A stretch of DNA of 64,000 nucleotides, from the NCBI RefSeq assembly GCF_004000785.1, contig NZ_BILX01000002.1:124001-188000 (forward strand), read 5' to 3'. The stretch is from Paenibacillus ehimensis NBRC 15659. GTDB lineage: Bacteria; Bacillota; Bacilli; Paenibacillales; NBRC-103111. The notes under the pieces were generated by a model, which was not told the origin of the DNA, ran no database searches, and saw only the letters and a list, made by a program, of their open reading frames with translations. The translations under genes were made by a program, and so were the position numbers. Positions 8,979-16,782 of this stretch are shown piece after piece; position 1 is the stretch's first letter; each line of letters opens with the position of its first letter.

Positions 8979-10220
8979 TTATAGAACAATAAACAGATTT
9001 TCGGGTTCGGGCGTTATCGTTTGCACCAGTTGACCGCCCTGCCCCGGTTGAGACGCTACCGCAGGCTGTCCGGCAACGGGGGTTCCTCCGCCATTGCCGC
9101 CGTTTCCGCCGCAAGCGCCGCCGCCAACAGCAATGATGCCGGTAACCCCAGGCGCGTTAACTCCACCGGTGCCGCTATTAACTTGCAGTGTGCCCGTAAG
9201 ATTGGGCGAGCTTGAGGAAATCAGGCGGATAATCCCGCCGCTGCCTCCTCCGCCGCCACCTTCGCCATCTCCGCCGTTTCCATTCCAGCCGTCTGCTCCG
9301 TTGCCGCCGTTTGCAGTGACCGTCCCCGCGATGGTCAGCCCGCCTTTGGCAACGATGACAATGACCCCTCCTGCGCCTCCACCGCTTCCGACAATGCCTC
9401 TTCCGGCAAGCTGAGGGTTCGTGCCGCTGCTGCCGTTTGCTGCCACAACAGCCCCGCCGGCGATTAGAACCTGTCCCTTGGCAAGAAGGACCAGACCGCC
9501 GCCGCCCTCGCCACCGCCGCCCAGCAGCACCCGGCTTCCCGCGCCTCCGGCCGCAGCCTTCGGAACTACCTGTGAAGCCTGGAGTGTAGTAAGTCCGATC
9601 CCACCGTTATACGGCCCTGCCTCTGCAACCGATACGCCCGGATTCGGGGAGCCGTTACCCGAGTCTGCGGAGCCCGGCAGGACATTTACTGTACCTGTAA
9701 TGGTAATATCGCCCGTAGATTGCAGCACAATACCGCTTGGAACGATCAGAGAGCCTGCAATCTCGATTCTGGAGAACTGCAGGTTCAGTCCGGCAGGCAA
9801 TCCGGCAAGACCTCCGGGGGTGCTTAAATCCAGCACCTGTCCGCTGACGACGATGAGCTCACCCGCCGAGCCGTCCCCATAAACGCCAAGCGCGCCACCG
9901 GCTCCCTGCGGGCCAACAGGCCCCACAGGTCCTTGTAGTCCCTGTACTCCTTGCGCCCCCTGTGCTCCTTGTGCTCCTTGCGGCCCCTGTGGCCCTTGCG
10001 GTCCCTGCGGTCCTTGTAGACCTTGAAGCCCTTGCTCGCCTGCGGGCCCTCTGGCTCCTATCGGTCCTCGCAGAACCCGACGTTCCAAGAAGCATCGCTT
10101 CCTGATCATTTTTAATTTGAATCTTTTGCATTTCAAGCCCTTTTTCTTCGCTTTGTCCGGGCATTTCCCTCGATGCACGACTTTTCTTCGGCCCACGGCT
10201 TTACTTTTGCATCCCGACAC
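8979..10220 (-). CDS. Collagen-like Gly-X-Y surface or spore protein
   Basis: About 413 residues from a GTG start at 10220, placed seven to eight bases after GGAGGAGGG; longer in-frame starts have no ribosome site. The N terminus is very basic and contains several Cys ([29 protein letters not shown]). Residues ~52-106 are some 18 Gly-X-Y triplets, mostly GPQ, GAQ and GLQ, which should form a collagen triple helix. The long C-terminal part is glycine-rich with repeated short strands ([25 protein letters not shown]), suggesting a beta-helix. Collagen-like proteins of Bacillales are often exosporium or cell-surface filaments. There is no signal peptide. The tail-collar gene lies just upstream in the same direction. 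Confidence 0.85.
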   Translation of the reverse strand: MSGCKSKAVGRRKVVHRGKCPDKAKKKGLKCKRFKLKMIRKRCFLERRVLRGPIGARGPAGEQGLQGLQGPQGPQGPQGPQGAQGAQGAQGVQGLQGPVGPVGPQGAGGALGVYGDGSAGELIVVSGQVLDLSTPGGLAGLPAGLNLQFSRIEIAGSLIVPSGIVLQSTGDITITGTVNVLPGSADSGNGSPNPGVSVAEAGPYNGGIGLTTLQASQVVPKAAAGGAGSRVLLGGGGEGGGGLVLLAKGQVLIAGGAVVAANGSSGTNPQLAGRGIVGSGGGAGGVIVIVAKGGLTIAGTVTANGGNGADGWNGNGGDGEGGGGGGSGGIIRLISSSSPNLTGTLQVNSGTGGVNAPGVTGIIAVGGGACGGNGGNGGGTPVAGQPAVASQPGQGGQLVQTITPEPENLFIVL

Positions 10221-10319
10221 GACCATCCCTCCTCCCGCTATTTGACCAGTGTATGCGCCAAAAGCAGACAAGAAGTGGTCTACTGACTAGAAAGGAGCCT
10301 ATTTGTACCGATGCCGGAT

Positions 10320-10817
10320 TCAAGGACGGGGCGGGAAGATGCCGACTAAGGCTATGCAATAATTAAGCACAAGAAAAGGCTGCATATTATTGTGCGCCTG
10401 ATTGCCGCCGACAGCGCTGATGGCGGCCGGGCTCATCGGCGAATTTGCCGACTGGTTATACGTCAGGCTATCGGCGAGCGCCCATGTGCCATTGTCAGGA
10501 AGGACGCTGTTCGCAGCATCGGAGCTCCCTATCGCTTGATGCGTATGGCTCGGCAGCTCGGGAATCGTCAGGGTATGTGTTATCTCGCCTCCCGTCTGGC
10601 CCATCGCGAAGCTGGCCGACCGATGGATCGCTACTCTGCCTCTCAAGTCCGGAAGTGCAAAGTTGGTGGTCCCGTTCCCCCCATACGTGGTTCCTAACAG
10701 GGAAAACAAGGGTTGGTTTTGATTGATAGACAGCAATTGACCGTCGCAAAACGCCCATCCTACCGGTGCAAAGTTAAAAGCGAATAACCGGATTTCGCCC
10801 AGAAATGGATCTGCCAC
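10320..10817 (-). CDS. Phage tail-collar domain protein (MdpB-like)
   Basis: A 165-residue protein of the tail-collar/microcystin-dependent-protein family. The diagnostic opening FLGEIRLFAFNFAPVGWAFC is followed by DGQLLSINQNQPLFSLLGT and the collar core NFALPDLRGRVAIH, then HTHQAIGSSDAA and a C terminus MQPFLVLNYCIALVGIFPP. In phages this domain is part of tail fibres; stand-alone chromosomal copies are common in Paenibacillus next to GNAT genes, with unknown role. No other phage genes are nearby, so I do not call this a prophage. It precedes the collagen-like gene by about 100 bases. Confidence 0.88.
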   Translation of the reverse strand: MADPFLGEIRLFAFNFAPVGWAFCDGQLLSINQNQPLFSLLGTTYGGNGTTNFALPDLRGRVAIHRSASFAMGQTGGEITHTLTIPELPSHTHQAIGSSDAANSVLPDNGTWALADSLTYNQSANSPMSPAAISAVGGNQAHNNMQPFLVLNYCIALVGIFPPRP

Positions 10818-10838
10818 TTGAATTCCTCCTAGTATTCG

Positions 10839-11303
10839 TCAATTCCCGCCCCACTCCATGGCTGCGTAAAGTTCGTCTCCCTCCGACAAACGAAAGCCCA
10901 GACGCTCGTATAAAGCTACGGCTGGATTGGAACGCATCACATGGAGCCGTACGGATTTCCCGTGAGCCGCAGCCTTTTCCTGCAGCCGCTTCAAGACAGC
11001 CGTCCCGATCCCGCCATTCCTGTATTCCGGCAGAAGGGACAAATCAATCAAACGAATGTCTTGAGGCGACTCCTGCAGGATGACCCCTCCTACCCTCACC
11101 CCGTTGTGCAAAAGAACCGCATGTTGAGCCTGAGGGTATTGGAGCCCATAGGATCGCTGCCGGAGGTCGAACTGCATGCGCAGAAACGCGTCGAGCTCCC
11201 TATCTTCCCAGCCCCAGGCAGATACTTCTTCGATTCTCGTCCTGCGGTACAATTCATACAGAAACGCCTGATCGTCCTTCTTCACATCGACGATGGTTAC
11301 CAT
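10839..11303 (-). CDS. GNAT-family N-acetyltransferase
   Basis: A 154-residue GCN5-related acetyltransferase. The acetyl-CoA-binding motif A is clear as DLSLLPEYRNGGIGTAVLKR (~92-111), with R/Q-x-x-G-x-G/A represented by YRNGGIGTA, and motif B follows as NPAVALYERLGF. The substrate is unknown. It ends 21 bases before the tail-collar gene and reads in the same direction, so the two are probably co-transcribed, an arrangement seen repeatedly for stand-alone collar proteins; the enzyme may modify the collar or collagen-like product, but that is speculation. Confidence 0.87.
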   Translation of the reverse strand: MVTIVDVKKDDQAFLYELYRRTRIEEVSAWGWEDRELDAFLRMQFDLRQRSYGLQYPQAQHAVLLHNGVRVGGVILQESPQDIRLIDLSLLPEYRNGGIGTAVLKRLQEKAAAHGKSVRLHVMRSNPAVALYERLGFRLSEGDELYAAMEWGGN

Positions 11304-11498
11304 AGGCAGCTGTTGTCCTTCCCTTTGCCAAATCCCAAAACAATCGCGGTTTTACAGTTTATGCGTGGCGCCCCAAGTAAGGTACAACGAACACATAACC
11401 ATGAGCCTGACGATTTGCGGCCCTTGCCGGGCCGACATTTGGCAAAAATATCCAAACGCCATGATTTGATTAAACGTCTGTATGCCGCTGATTCTCAA
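11304..11498. other. Gap without a supported gene
   Basis: Nothing convincing. A 22-codon frame on the plus strand (from about 11401) contains a CxxC pair but has no ribosome site and no recognisable family. Confidence 0.4.
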
Positions 11499-11549
11499 AA
11501 AAAACAGCTGATGCGCGCCTGGCAACAAAAAGGCACATCAGCTGTTTTT
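11499..11549 (-). terminator. Terminator of the AbrB-like gene
   Basis: Arms AAAAACAGCTGATG (11500-11513) and CATCAGCTGTTTTT (11536-11549) around a 22-base loop, six bases after the stop codon at 11555. A/T runs flank both sides, so it can work in either direction. Confidence 0.75.
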
Positions 11550-11554
11550 ACGAT

Positions 11555-12478
11555 CTAATGAGTACGTTTGCCGAAGAGAGGACTAGCCGCACAATACTCA
11601 ACAATAATGGAACCGCTTTGTTTAATATTCACCAAGTCATTCGTATATAACTCGACGGTTGTATAAGGGTAGCCTTCCGGATGAATATAGTCCCCAAAAG
11701 AGCGGCCGTTTCTTTGGAATATCTGGGCAACTTTTTGAGAGTTAACAGGGACTTGTTGTGTTTGCATCACACCCTTGTCAAAATACATTAATGTGTTGTC
11801 TCTCAAAGTGAACGAAACGCGATTTCTCCATAGACTCGCAATTGGTTCTGGCAAAAACTCAGAGCCAAGCTTCTGGATCGTTAATGTTTCTGGCTTGGTG
11901 CTTTTATCGTATGTAATGGATATTCCTTTATCCTTAAATCCTTTTTCTTCGTCCTCCGGAACCCCTACCCACGGATTGGAATTATTGGGCTCATATTTAG
12001 CCTTAAGTCTTAAATATAGGCGTATCAGCTTATGAAAAGTTTCATTATCCACCCGCATTGTCGGGCTTTCCCCATCATCCGCGTACTCATGAGGCATAAT
12101 CGTTAACACATCGCTGCCCCCACTAAAAAACGATGGCCTTTGGGATTGGATAATATCTTTTAACTGATACATGTAACCCCGAACCAGGAACAAGTTCTTC
12201 CCATCAAAATCAATTTCCAACTCTGTCTTGTCCTTAATTCCTAAAGTGACGAGTATATGTTTCGGCACGGTAATTTGCCCCTTGTGCGATACACGATATA
12301 CACCTTCCCGATGCTTGCTTATTAACGAGAATCGTTTTTCGGGAGTTAATCTTATAAAAACTTTTTCTTTCTCGAAATTAGCTTCCTGGTACTCCAATTC
12401 TGAAAAACCTGGCTCGATTCCGAGCTTGTCCCTTAACTGCGCCGGGATCGTGAACTGCAGCTGCTGTATGTCAAGCAT
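11555..12478 (-). CDS. Protein with two AbrB-type swapped-hairpin domains
   Basis: A 307-residue protein I do not know by name. It starts with two copies of the SpoVT/AbrB beta-hairpin motif: QLQFTIPAQLRDKLGIEPG (~6-24) and VSHKGQITVPKHILVTLGIK (~63-82), each of the type that forms DNA-binding swapped hairpins in AbrB, SpoVT and MazE. Two copies on one chain could mimic the usual dimer. The remaining ~200 residues (from DVLTIMPHEYADD to the end) match nothing I recognise and may bind a ligand or partner. ATG start with AGGAGGG 8 bases upstream. Its promoter is overlapped by a 17-bp-spaced direct repeat, suggesting self-regulation. It diverges from a decayed helicase gene. Confidence 0.7.
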   Translation of the reverse strand: MLDIQQLQFTIPAQLRDKLGIEPGFSELEYQEANFEKEKVFIRLTPEKRFSLISKHREGVYRVSHKGQITVPKHILVTLGIKDKTELEIDFDGKNLFLVRGYMYQLKDIIQSQRPSFFSGGSDVLTIMPHEYADDGESPTMRVDNETFHKLIRLYLRLKAKYEPNNSNPWVGVPEDEEKGFKDKGISITYDKSTKPETLTIQKLGSEFLPEPIASLWRNRVSFTLRDNTLMYFDKGVMQTQQVPVNSQKVAQIFQRNGRSFGDYIHPEGYPYTTVELYTNDLVNIKQSGSIIVEYCAASPLFGKRTH

Positions 12479-12513
12479 TTAACGAACCCTCCTAAAATGT
12501 GGATCATAATCCG

Positions 12514-12566
12514 ATTATATATTAAAGTAAATAAAATGTAAATGTACATAAAACGTAAATGTGCAT
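12514..12566 (-). promoter_or_regulatory. Promoter and direct repeats of the AbrB-like gene
   Basis: Leftward promoter TTTACA (12537-12542), 17 bases, TATAAT (12514-12519). GTAAATGTACAT (12538-12549) and GTAAATGTGCAT (12555-12566) form a direct repeat with a 17-bp period that covers the -35 box, a likely binding site for the AbrB-like protein itself. Confidence 0.65.
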
Positions 12567-12659
12567 TCAGAACCAAGCAGCACCAAGTGTATCGCATCTT
12601 GGGTGAGAGCAGCTGGACCTGCCACGGCCAACCATCCGCCGCCCTGATCGGCAACAGGA

Positions 12660-14195
12660 TTGGCTTTCCAACGTCGGTACATTTTCCAGAAGAGACCAAG
12701 CCTCTTGATATGATATTAGGGAGATTGAAGGATACACTACAGGAGTTGGATACGAGAGTTAAAGCGTATGCCGATGAGTATAAGGAATCCATGAAATATC
12801 TCTCGGAGAATAAAACCGGGATGGACGCTATGGAGATCTTTTCAAATCAAACATCGATCTCGCGTATAAATACAAAGATCGTTTATCCTCCCAAAATATC
12901 GTCATCATCTCCCCGAATAAAGTGTTTGCCGACTATATCTCTAACGTGTTGCCGGAACTGGGGGAAGAGCCAATTGCCGAGATTGGCTTCGAAGATATTG
13001 CTTCAGAGCAGTTGAAAATGTTCTGGAATTTGAGCGGTTTGCTGAACAGATTGAAGAACTCTTGGAAGGAAAGGATGAAACATGGGCCGAGAGAATCAGG
13101 TTCAAATCTTCGTTGGAGTTTTTACGGCTACTCGATAAGTACCTCGAATATGTTAACGAAAATTACTTTGAGCCCATTGATTGCACTTTTGGCAACGTCA
13201 CCGTTTCGAAAGACTTTATATTGCAGAGATATCATGCCTATAAGAAACAACCGATTGCTGAGAGGTTTACAGAAATTGCGGATGATATGGTTGAACAGAT
13301 AAAAAAAGAAAGATGGTTAGAACGTAAGATTCCTTCCAAAAAGGAGGTTATAAAGAAGCTCCTTCCCATGTTCAAGTTGCATAGCACCTTGGCTTTATAT
13401 ACGGATTTCTTCACGTTCATCAACCGTCCCGATATGTTTGTTTTCAAAAGCAAAAACAAATTAGAGAACGCAGATGTATTCCCCTATATTTATCTCAAAC
13501 TATTTTTTGAGGGCATGAAAGGGCTGGAAGGAATTCAGCATGTTGTCATTGACGAAATGCAGGACTATACTCCTGTACAATATGCTGTTATCAAAAAACT
13601 TTACAAATGCAAAAAAACAATTTTAGGTGATTTCGGTCAAGCCGTTAATCCGTATAATTCTAACTCGGTAAAATCATTTAGGGATCTCTTTGAAAAGGTC
13701 GAGTTGGTCGAATTGACTAAAAGCTATCGCTCAACCTATGAAATCATTACATTTGCGCAAAAAATCCAAAATTCAAACATAGAACCAATAGAGCGGCACG
13801 GGGACGAACCGCAGATTATTGCATGTGATGATCTGTATTCCGAAATATCGTCCATACGTAAACTTCTTGATGATTTCAAGAATAGTCCTTTTACATCGCT
13901 CGGGATTGTCTGCAAGACAAATCGCCAGGCACAAGAGTTATATGATGACTTAAGCAAGACGCATGAAGTTCATTTACTCGATTTTAACAGCGTGAAATTC
14001 ATAAACGGAATCACCATTACGACCATTCACATGGCAAAAGGCTTGGAGTTCGACCAAGTGATTATTCCTTCCGTGAGCTCTGAACTGTATCAGTCGGAAT
14101 ATGACAGAAGTTTACTGTATATTGCATGTACAAGGGCTATGCATAAGCTTACTTTAACCTATTATGGAGAGATTACGGGCATGTTGTCCCAATAA
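12660..14195 (+). pseudogene. helD: Decayed HelD-type superfamily 1 helicase
   Basis: Remains of a UvrD-like helicase of the HelD (RNA polymerase recycling) type. An N-terminal piece (LDTRVKAYADEYKESMKYLS to MDAMEIFSNQ, ending near 12850) is followed out of frame by NIVIISPNKVFADYISNVLP (from ~12845), then out of frame again by VLEFERFAEQIEELLEGKDE (from ~13020) and an intact C-terminal half to 14195. That half has HVVIDEMQDYTPVQY (Walker B), LTKSYRS and ITTIHMAKGLEFDQVI. The Walker A region expected between the first two pieces is missing, so there is a large internal deletion plus at least one further frameshift. The C-terminal frame cannot make an active helicase alone. Confidence 0.85.
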
Positions 14196-14293
14196 AACAT
14201 AGCTTATCCATTGGCTCGTGCGCCCCGCCGCCCGGCTTGTTTTATGTGATGGTACCAGTGTCGGCTGACCAAAGGTAGAGATGTAGAAAAATT

Positions 14294-14325
14294 GAAAAAG
14301 CCCTTGCTCTGAAAAGGGCTTTTTC
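14294..14325. terminator. Bidirectional terminator between helD remnant and arsM
   Basis: Perfect 12-bp arms GAAAAAGCCCTT (14294-14305) and AAGGGCTTTTTC (14314-14325) with an 8-base loop; A run on one side and T run on the other, so it serves both convergent genes. Confidence 0.85.
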
Positions 14326-14351
14326 ATACCAATAGTCAGTATTATATGCGA

Positions 14352-15146
14352 TTACGGTTTGACCCCTTTAATAACGGCAGAGACAATATAATCCTCTACC
14401 TTCGACCCGGGAACCCAATCTTTGATAAACGCCCTGGATTCCTCTTTCGGCTCGATGACTACATCCTTAAATCCGCTTTGCGTCAACATCGTTTTCAACT
14501 CGTCAACGGACGAAGCCCCCGAAACGCACCCCGAATATAAAACATCCAAGTCGTTTTTGATTTCCACTGGAAGCTCTGCTGTCGTTACAACATCTGAAAT
14601 GGCCAGACGCCCACCGGAACGCAGAACGCGGAACGCTTCATGAAACACTTGCTGTTTATCCGGCGAAAGATTGATGACACAGTTGGACATGATGACATCC
14701 ACCGTTTGATCCGGGACGGGTAAATGCTCGATTTCCCCCAGCCGAAAGCCGGTATTCGTGAACCCTCCTTTGACGGCGTTATTACGGGCGCGACTTACCA
14801 TTTCCGGTGTCATATCTACCCCGATGACTTGGCCGGTGTCTCCCACTTGCCGGGACGCCAGGAAACAATCGAAACCGCCGCCGCTGCCGAGATCTAATAC
14901 CACTTCTCCCGGCTTAAGCTCGGCGATGGTTTGCGGATTGCCGCAGCCAAGACCAAGATTTGCCCCGTCGGGAACAGCGGTTAACTCTTCGGACGAGTAG
15001 CCTAATTTGGAAGAAACGTCATCCGCCGATCCACAACAGCTCGAAGCTGGCGAACAGCGCGCACCCGACTCCACTTCTTGCAATGCGATTTCCTTATAAC
15101 GACTGCGTACATTTTGGCGAATTTGATCGTTGCTTACTTGATTCAT
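14352..15146 (-). CDS. arsM: Arsenite S-adenosylmethionine methyltransferase
   Basis: Cytoplasmic enzyme, 264 residues, that methylates As(III) with SAM to methylated and volatile arsenicals. The SAM site reads VLDLGSGGGFDCFLA, with the acidic IGVDMTPEM after it. The three cysteines that bind As(III) in known ArsM proteins are all present: Cys68 in LGCGNP, Cys156 in MSNCVINL and Cys207 in YSGCVSGA. Extra cysteines near the N terminus (ARCSPASSCCGS, 30-40) are frequent in this family. It lies downstream of the cysteine-rich MarR gene in the same direction, and a 16-base motif found at the marR promoter recurs at 15301-15316 upstream of it. Confidence 0.93.
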   Translation of the reverse strand: MNQVSNDQIRQNVRSRYKEIALQEVESGARCSPASSCCGSADDVSSKLGYSSEELTAVPDGANLGLGCGNPQTIAELKPGEVVLDLGSGGGFDCFLASRQVGDTGQVIGVDMTPEMVSRARNNAVKGGFTNTGFRLGEIEHLPVPDQTVDVIMSNCVINLSPDKQQVFHEAFRVLRSGGRLAISDVVTTAELPVEIKNDLDVLYSGCVSGASSVDELKTMLTQSGFKDVVIEPKEESRAFIKDWVPGSKVEDYIVSAVIKGVKP

Positions 15147-15300
15147 GAATTATCACTCCCTAAATTTAGTTATAGAATCAGCAGCAGCCAGGTGAACAAG
15201 CCCGTTCTTCTTCAAGCAATATCCGGAAGTAAGACCGGCCTGCCCTCCCCGATCACAACTGCATCTAAAAACCGCCATCCTAATTCCCCACGCAAATTAA

Positions 15301-15316
15301 TTGCAATTTGCAAGTA
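15301..15316. promoter_or_regulatory. Candidate MarR operator upstream of arsM
   Basis: TTGCAATTTGCAAGTA differs from the site at 15818-15833 (TTGTAATTTGCAAGCA) at two of 16 positions. It is about 155 bases upstream of the arsM start; no clear -10 box could be assigned here. Confidence 0.5.
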
Positions 15317-15336
15317 ATTAAGAAAAAAGATTACCC

Positions 15337-15780
15337 TCAAGGGGTAGGGCAGCACTGGCCCGATTTCGCCATCGCTTCGTTTAAAAGCTTGATCGAGCGA
15401 ATGACGGTATCTTGTTCAAAGTCATTCATATGCGAGAAGATTTCGTTTAAATAGGCGTTCATTTGCTGGTCAATCGACGCCGCAACATATTTACCTTCCG
15501 TCGTCAGGGAAAGCAGACTCACCCTCCGGTCGTCCGGATCAGGCGTTTTTTTGACTAAATTCATCTTGATCAGGGATTGAACTTGTCTGCTAAACGTCGT
15601 TATATCTGTACCTAATGCCTCGGCTACTTGCTGTATGGAAGGTTTATGCTGGCGATCGATCTCGTAAAGAATGTGGCTTTGAATTAAAGAGATGTCGCAG
15701 CCACCGGCCGAGCAGCAATTTTTGTTAAGAAGACCAAAACGACGAGTCATGATTTGAAATAGCTCGCGTACATTTTCCAC
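15337..15780 (-). CDS. MarR-family regulator with cysteine pairs at both ends
   Basis: A 147-residue winged-helix regulator starting at a GTG seven bases after GAGGTG. The core is standard MarR: helix-turn-helix SIQQVAEALGTDITTFSRQV and wing DPDDRRVSLLSLT. Unusual are NKNCCSAGGC near the N terminus (Cys22, Cys23, Cys28) and GQCCPTP at the C terminus (Cys143, Cys144). In a MarR dimer these ends lie close together, so they could form a thiol site for As(III) or a methylarsenical; this is inferred from the cysteines and from arsM next to it. A promoter with a 16-base motif over its -35 box suggests self-repression. Confidence 0.85.
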   Translation of the reverse strand: MENVRELFQIMTRRFGLLNKNCCSAGGCDISLIQSHILYEIDRQHKPSIQQVAEALGTDITTFSRQVQSLIKMNLVKKTPDPDDRRVSLLSLTTEGKYVAASIDQQMNAYLNEIFSHMNDFEQDTVIRSIKLLNEAMAKSGQCCPTP

Positions 15781-15801
15781 GGTGCTTCACCTCATGAAAC
15801 A

Positions 15802-15833
15802 GTTATACATCATTTATTTGTAATTTGCAAGCA
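15802..15833 (-). promoter_or_regulatory. marR promoter with overlapping operator
   Basis: Minus-strand TTGCAA (15825-15830), 17 bases, TATAAC (15802-15807). The motif TTGTAATTTGCAAGCA (15818-15833) covers the -35 box and is repeated upstream of arsM. The promoter lies inside the 3' end of the phosphatase micro-ORF. Confidence 0.65.
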
Positions 15834-15990
15834 TTTTACCCCAAAGCAAGTAATGTCCTGCCGCTACCGTACCGGTTCTTCCTTTTCCTCCGCCACAATG
15901 AAAAGCAATTTTCTTGCCCTCGTGATATACCTCCATGAATATCTTATCTTCGATCAAGGCATGATCGTCTAGTCCCTCAACGTTATTCAT
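15814..15990 (-). CDS. 58-residue fragment with tyrosine-phosphatase P-loop
   Basis: A short open frame whose ATG overlaps the TGA of the TetR gene (ATGA). Residues ~29-49 read IAFHCGGGKGRTGTVAAGHY, which has the HCxxGxxR(S/T) signature of protein tyrosine and dual-specificity phosphatases, including the nucleophilic Cys and the phosphate-binding Arg. Normal family members are about 150 residues, with a general-acid loop before this motif; none is seen here, so this is most likely the remaining part of a truncated phosphatase gene. Coupling to the TetR stop would still allow its translation. Activity is doubtful. Confidence 0.55.
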   Translation of the reverse strand: MNNVEGLDDHALIEDKIFMEVYHEGKKIAFHCGGGKGRTGTVAAGHYLLWGKMLANYK

Positions 15991-16559
15991 GGATGTGCAA
16001 TTAAGCCAAATAACAGCAGCTGGTTGAGTTCGGCCATTTTATCTTGATACTTCCCGCTTCTTGCCCAGGATACTTGCAACGTACCAATCGCATTTAACAA
16101 TTCCAATATGGTTTCAAGCGAAACCGAAGGACCGATAGCTCCCTCCCTTTTCCCAAGTTCTATAAACTCTCGTATAATCTCCTCTCTGATCTGATTTGTT
16201 TTTTCACTATACAGGCTTTGCAGCACGCGATCCTCTACTGCACCCGGAGAACCAAGCAGCTGGTAATCTTGTTCGGCACACATTTCAAAAACCTTAAGAA
16301 GCTTGTCTTTAAAATCCATGTTTTGGGTCATGAGTTCCTTGGCCATACAAACGGTTTTCAGCGCCAGAAAATTCGCACATTCTTTGACGACGCCCTCTTT
16401 GCTGCCGAAATAGTTATAAAGTGAAACAGACGATACGCCCGATTTGGCGGCGATATCTTTTATACTCACATGAATAAAGCCTTTTTCTTTAAACAGCTCC
16501 AGAGCTGCGTTAACGATGGCATCCTTCTTTTTCTGTGTTCTTAATTCAAATTTGTTCAT
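15987..16559 (-). CDS. TetR/AcrR-family regulator
   Basis: A 190-residue repressor with the N-terminal TetR helix-turn-helix (AIVNAALELFKEKGFIHVSI, then AKSGVSSVSLYNYFGSKEGV) and a divergent ligand-binding domain that I cannot assign. It is divergent from the ketopantoate-reductase-like gene at 16783, and the AT-rich region between them carries repeated ATTTTTAAAT half-sites that probably are its operators. Its stop codon overlaps the phosphatase micro-ORF. Confidence 0.88.
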   Translation of the reverse strand: MNKFELRTQKKKDAIVNAALELFKEKGFIHVSIKDIAAKSGVSSVSLYNYFGSKEGVVKECANFLALKTVCMAKELMTQNMDFKDKLLKVFEMCAEQDYQLLGSPGAVEDRVLQSLYSEKTNQIREEIIREFIELGKREGAIGPSVSLETILELLNAIGTLQVSWARSGKYQDKMAELNQLLLFGLIAHP

Positions 16560-16610
16560 TACCTTTTTTCACATCCCAAATCCTATAACTGCATCCACTA
16601 TATCATGATT

Positions 16611-16732
16611 CGAATAATTTTTAAATATAGCGGTACGTTATTTAAAAACTTGTTGACAATCATATGGGGCGGGGATAAAATCGTGCTGAGCTAATTTTTA
16701 AATATTCACTGCTTAAATTTAAAAATTATTCG
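16611..16732. promoter_or_regulatory. AT-rich inverted repeats and rightward promoter
   Basis: CGAATAATTTTTAAATATA (16611-16629) and AAATTTAAAAATTATTCG (16715-16732) form a widely spaced inverted repeat; a further AATTTTTAAATATT lies at 16693-16706. Between them is a strong plus-strand promoter TTGACA (16653-16658), 17 bases, TAAAAT (16676-16681). Probable operators of the divergent TetR regulator. Confidence 0.6.
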
Positions 16733-16782
16733 CAAGCTGCCATTGTATTAACATCGAAAACATGTTACGGGAGGACTATCGT

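Noticed and set aside
9021..9882. Proline-rich plus-strand frames opposite the collagen-like gene
   Set aside because: They are the complement of Gly-rich codons (GGN read as CCN) and lack ribosome sites.
10320..10817. Prophage, because of the tail-collar protein
   Set aside because: No capsid, portal, terminase, integrase or lysis gene nearby; collar proteins are common as stand-alone chromosomal genes.
12542..12660. N-terminal extension of the helD remnant
   Set aside because: The translated stretch before the LDTRVKAY block does not look like helicase and overlaps the promoter repeats of the divergent gene.
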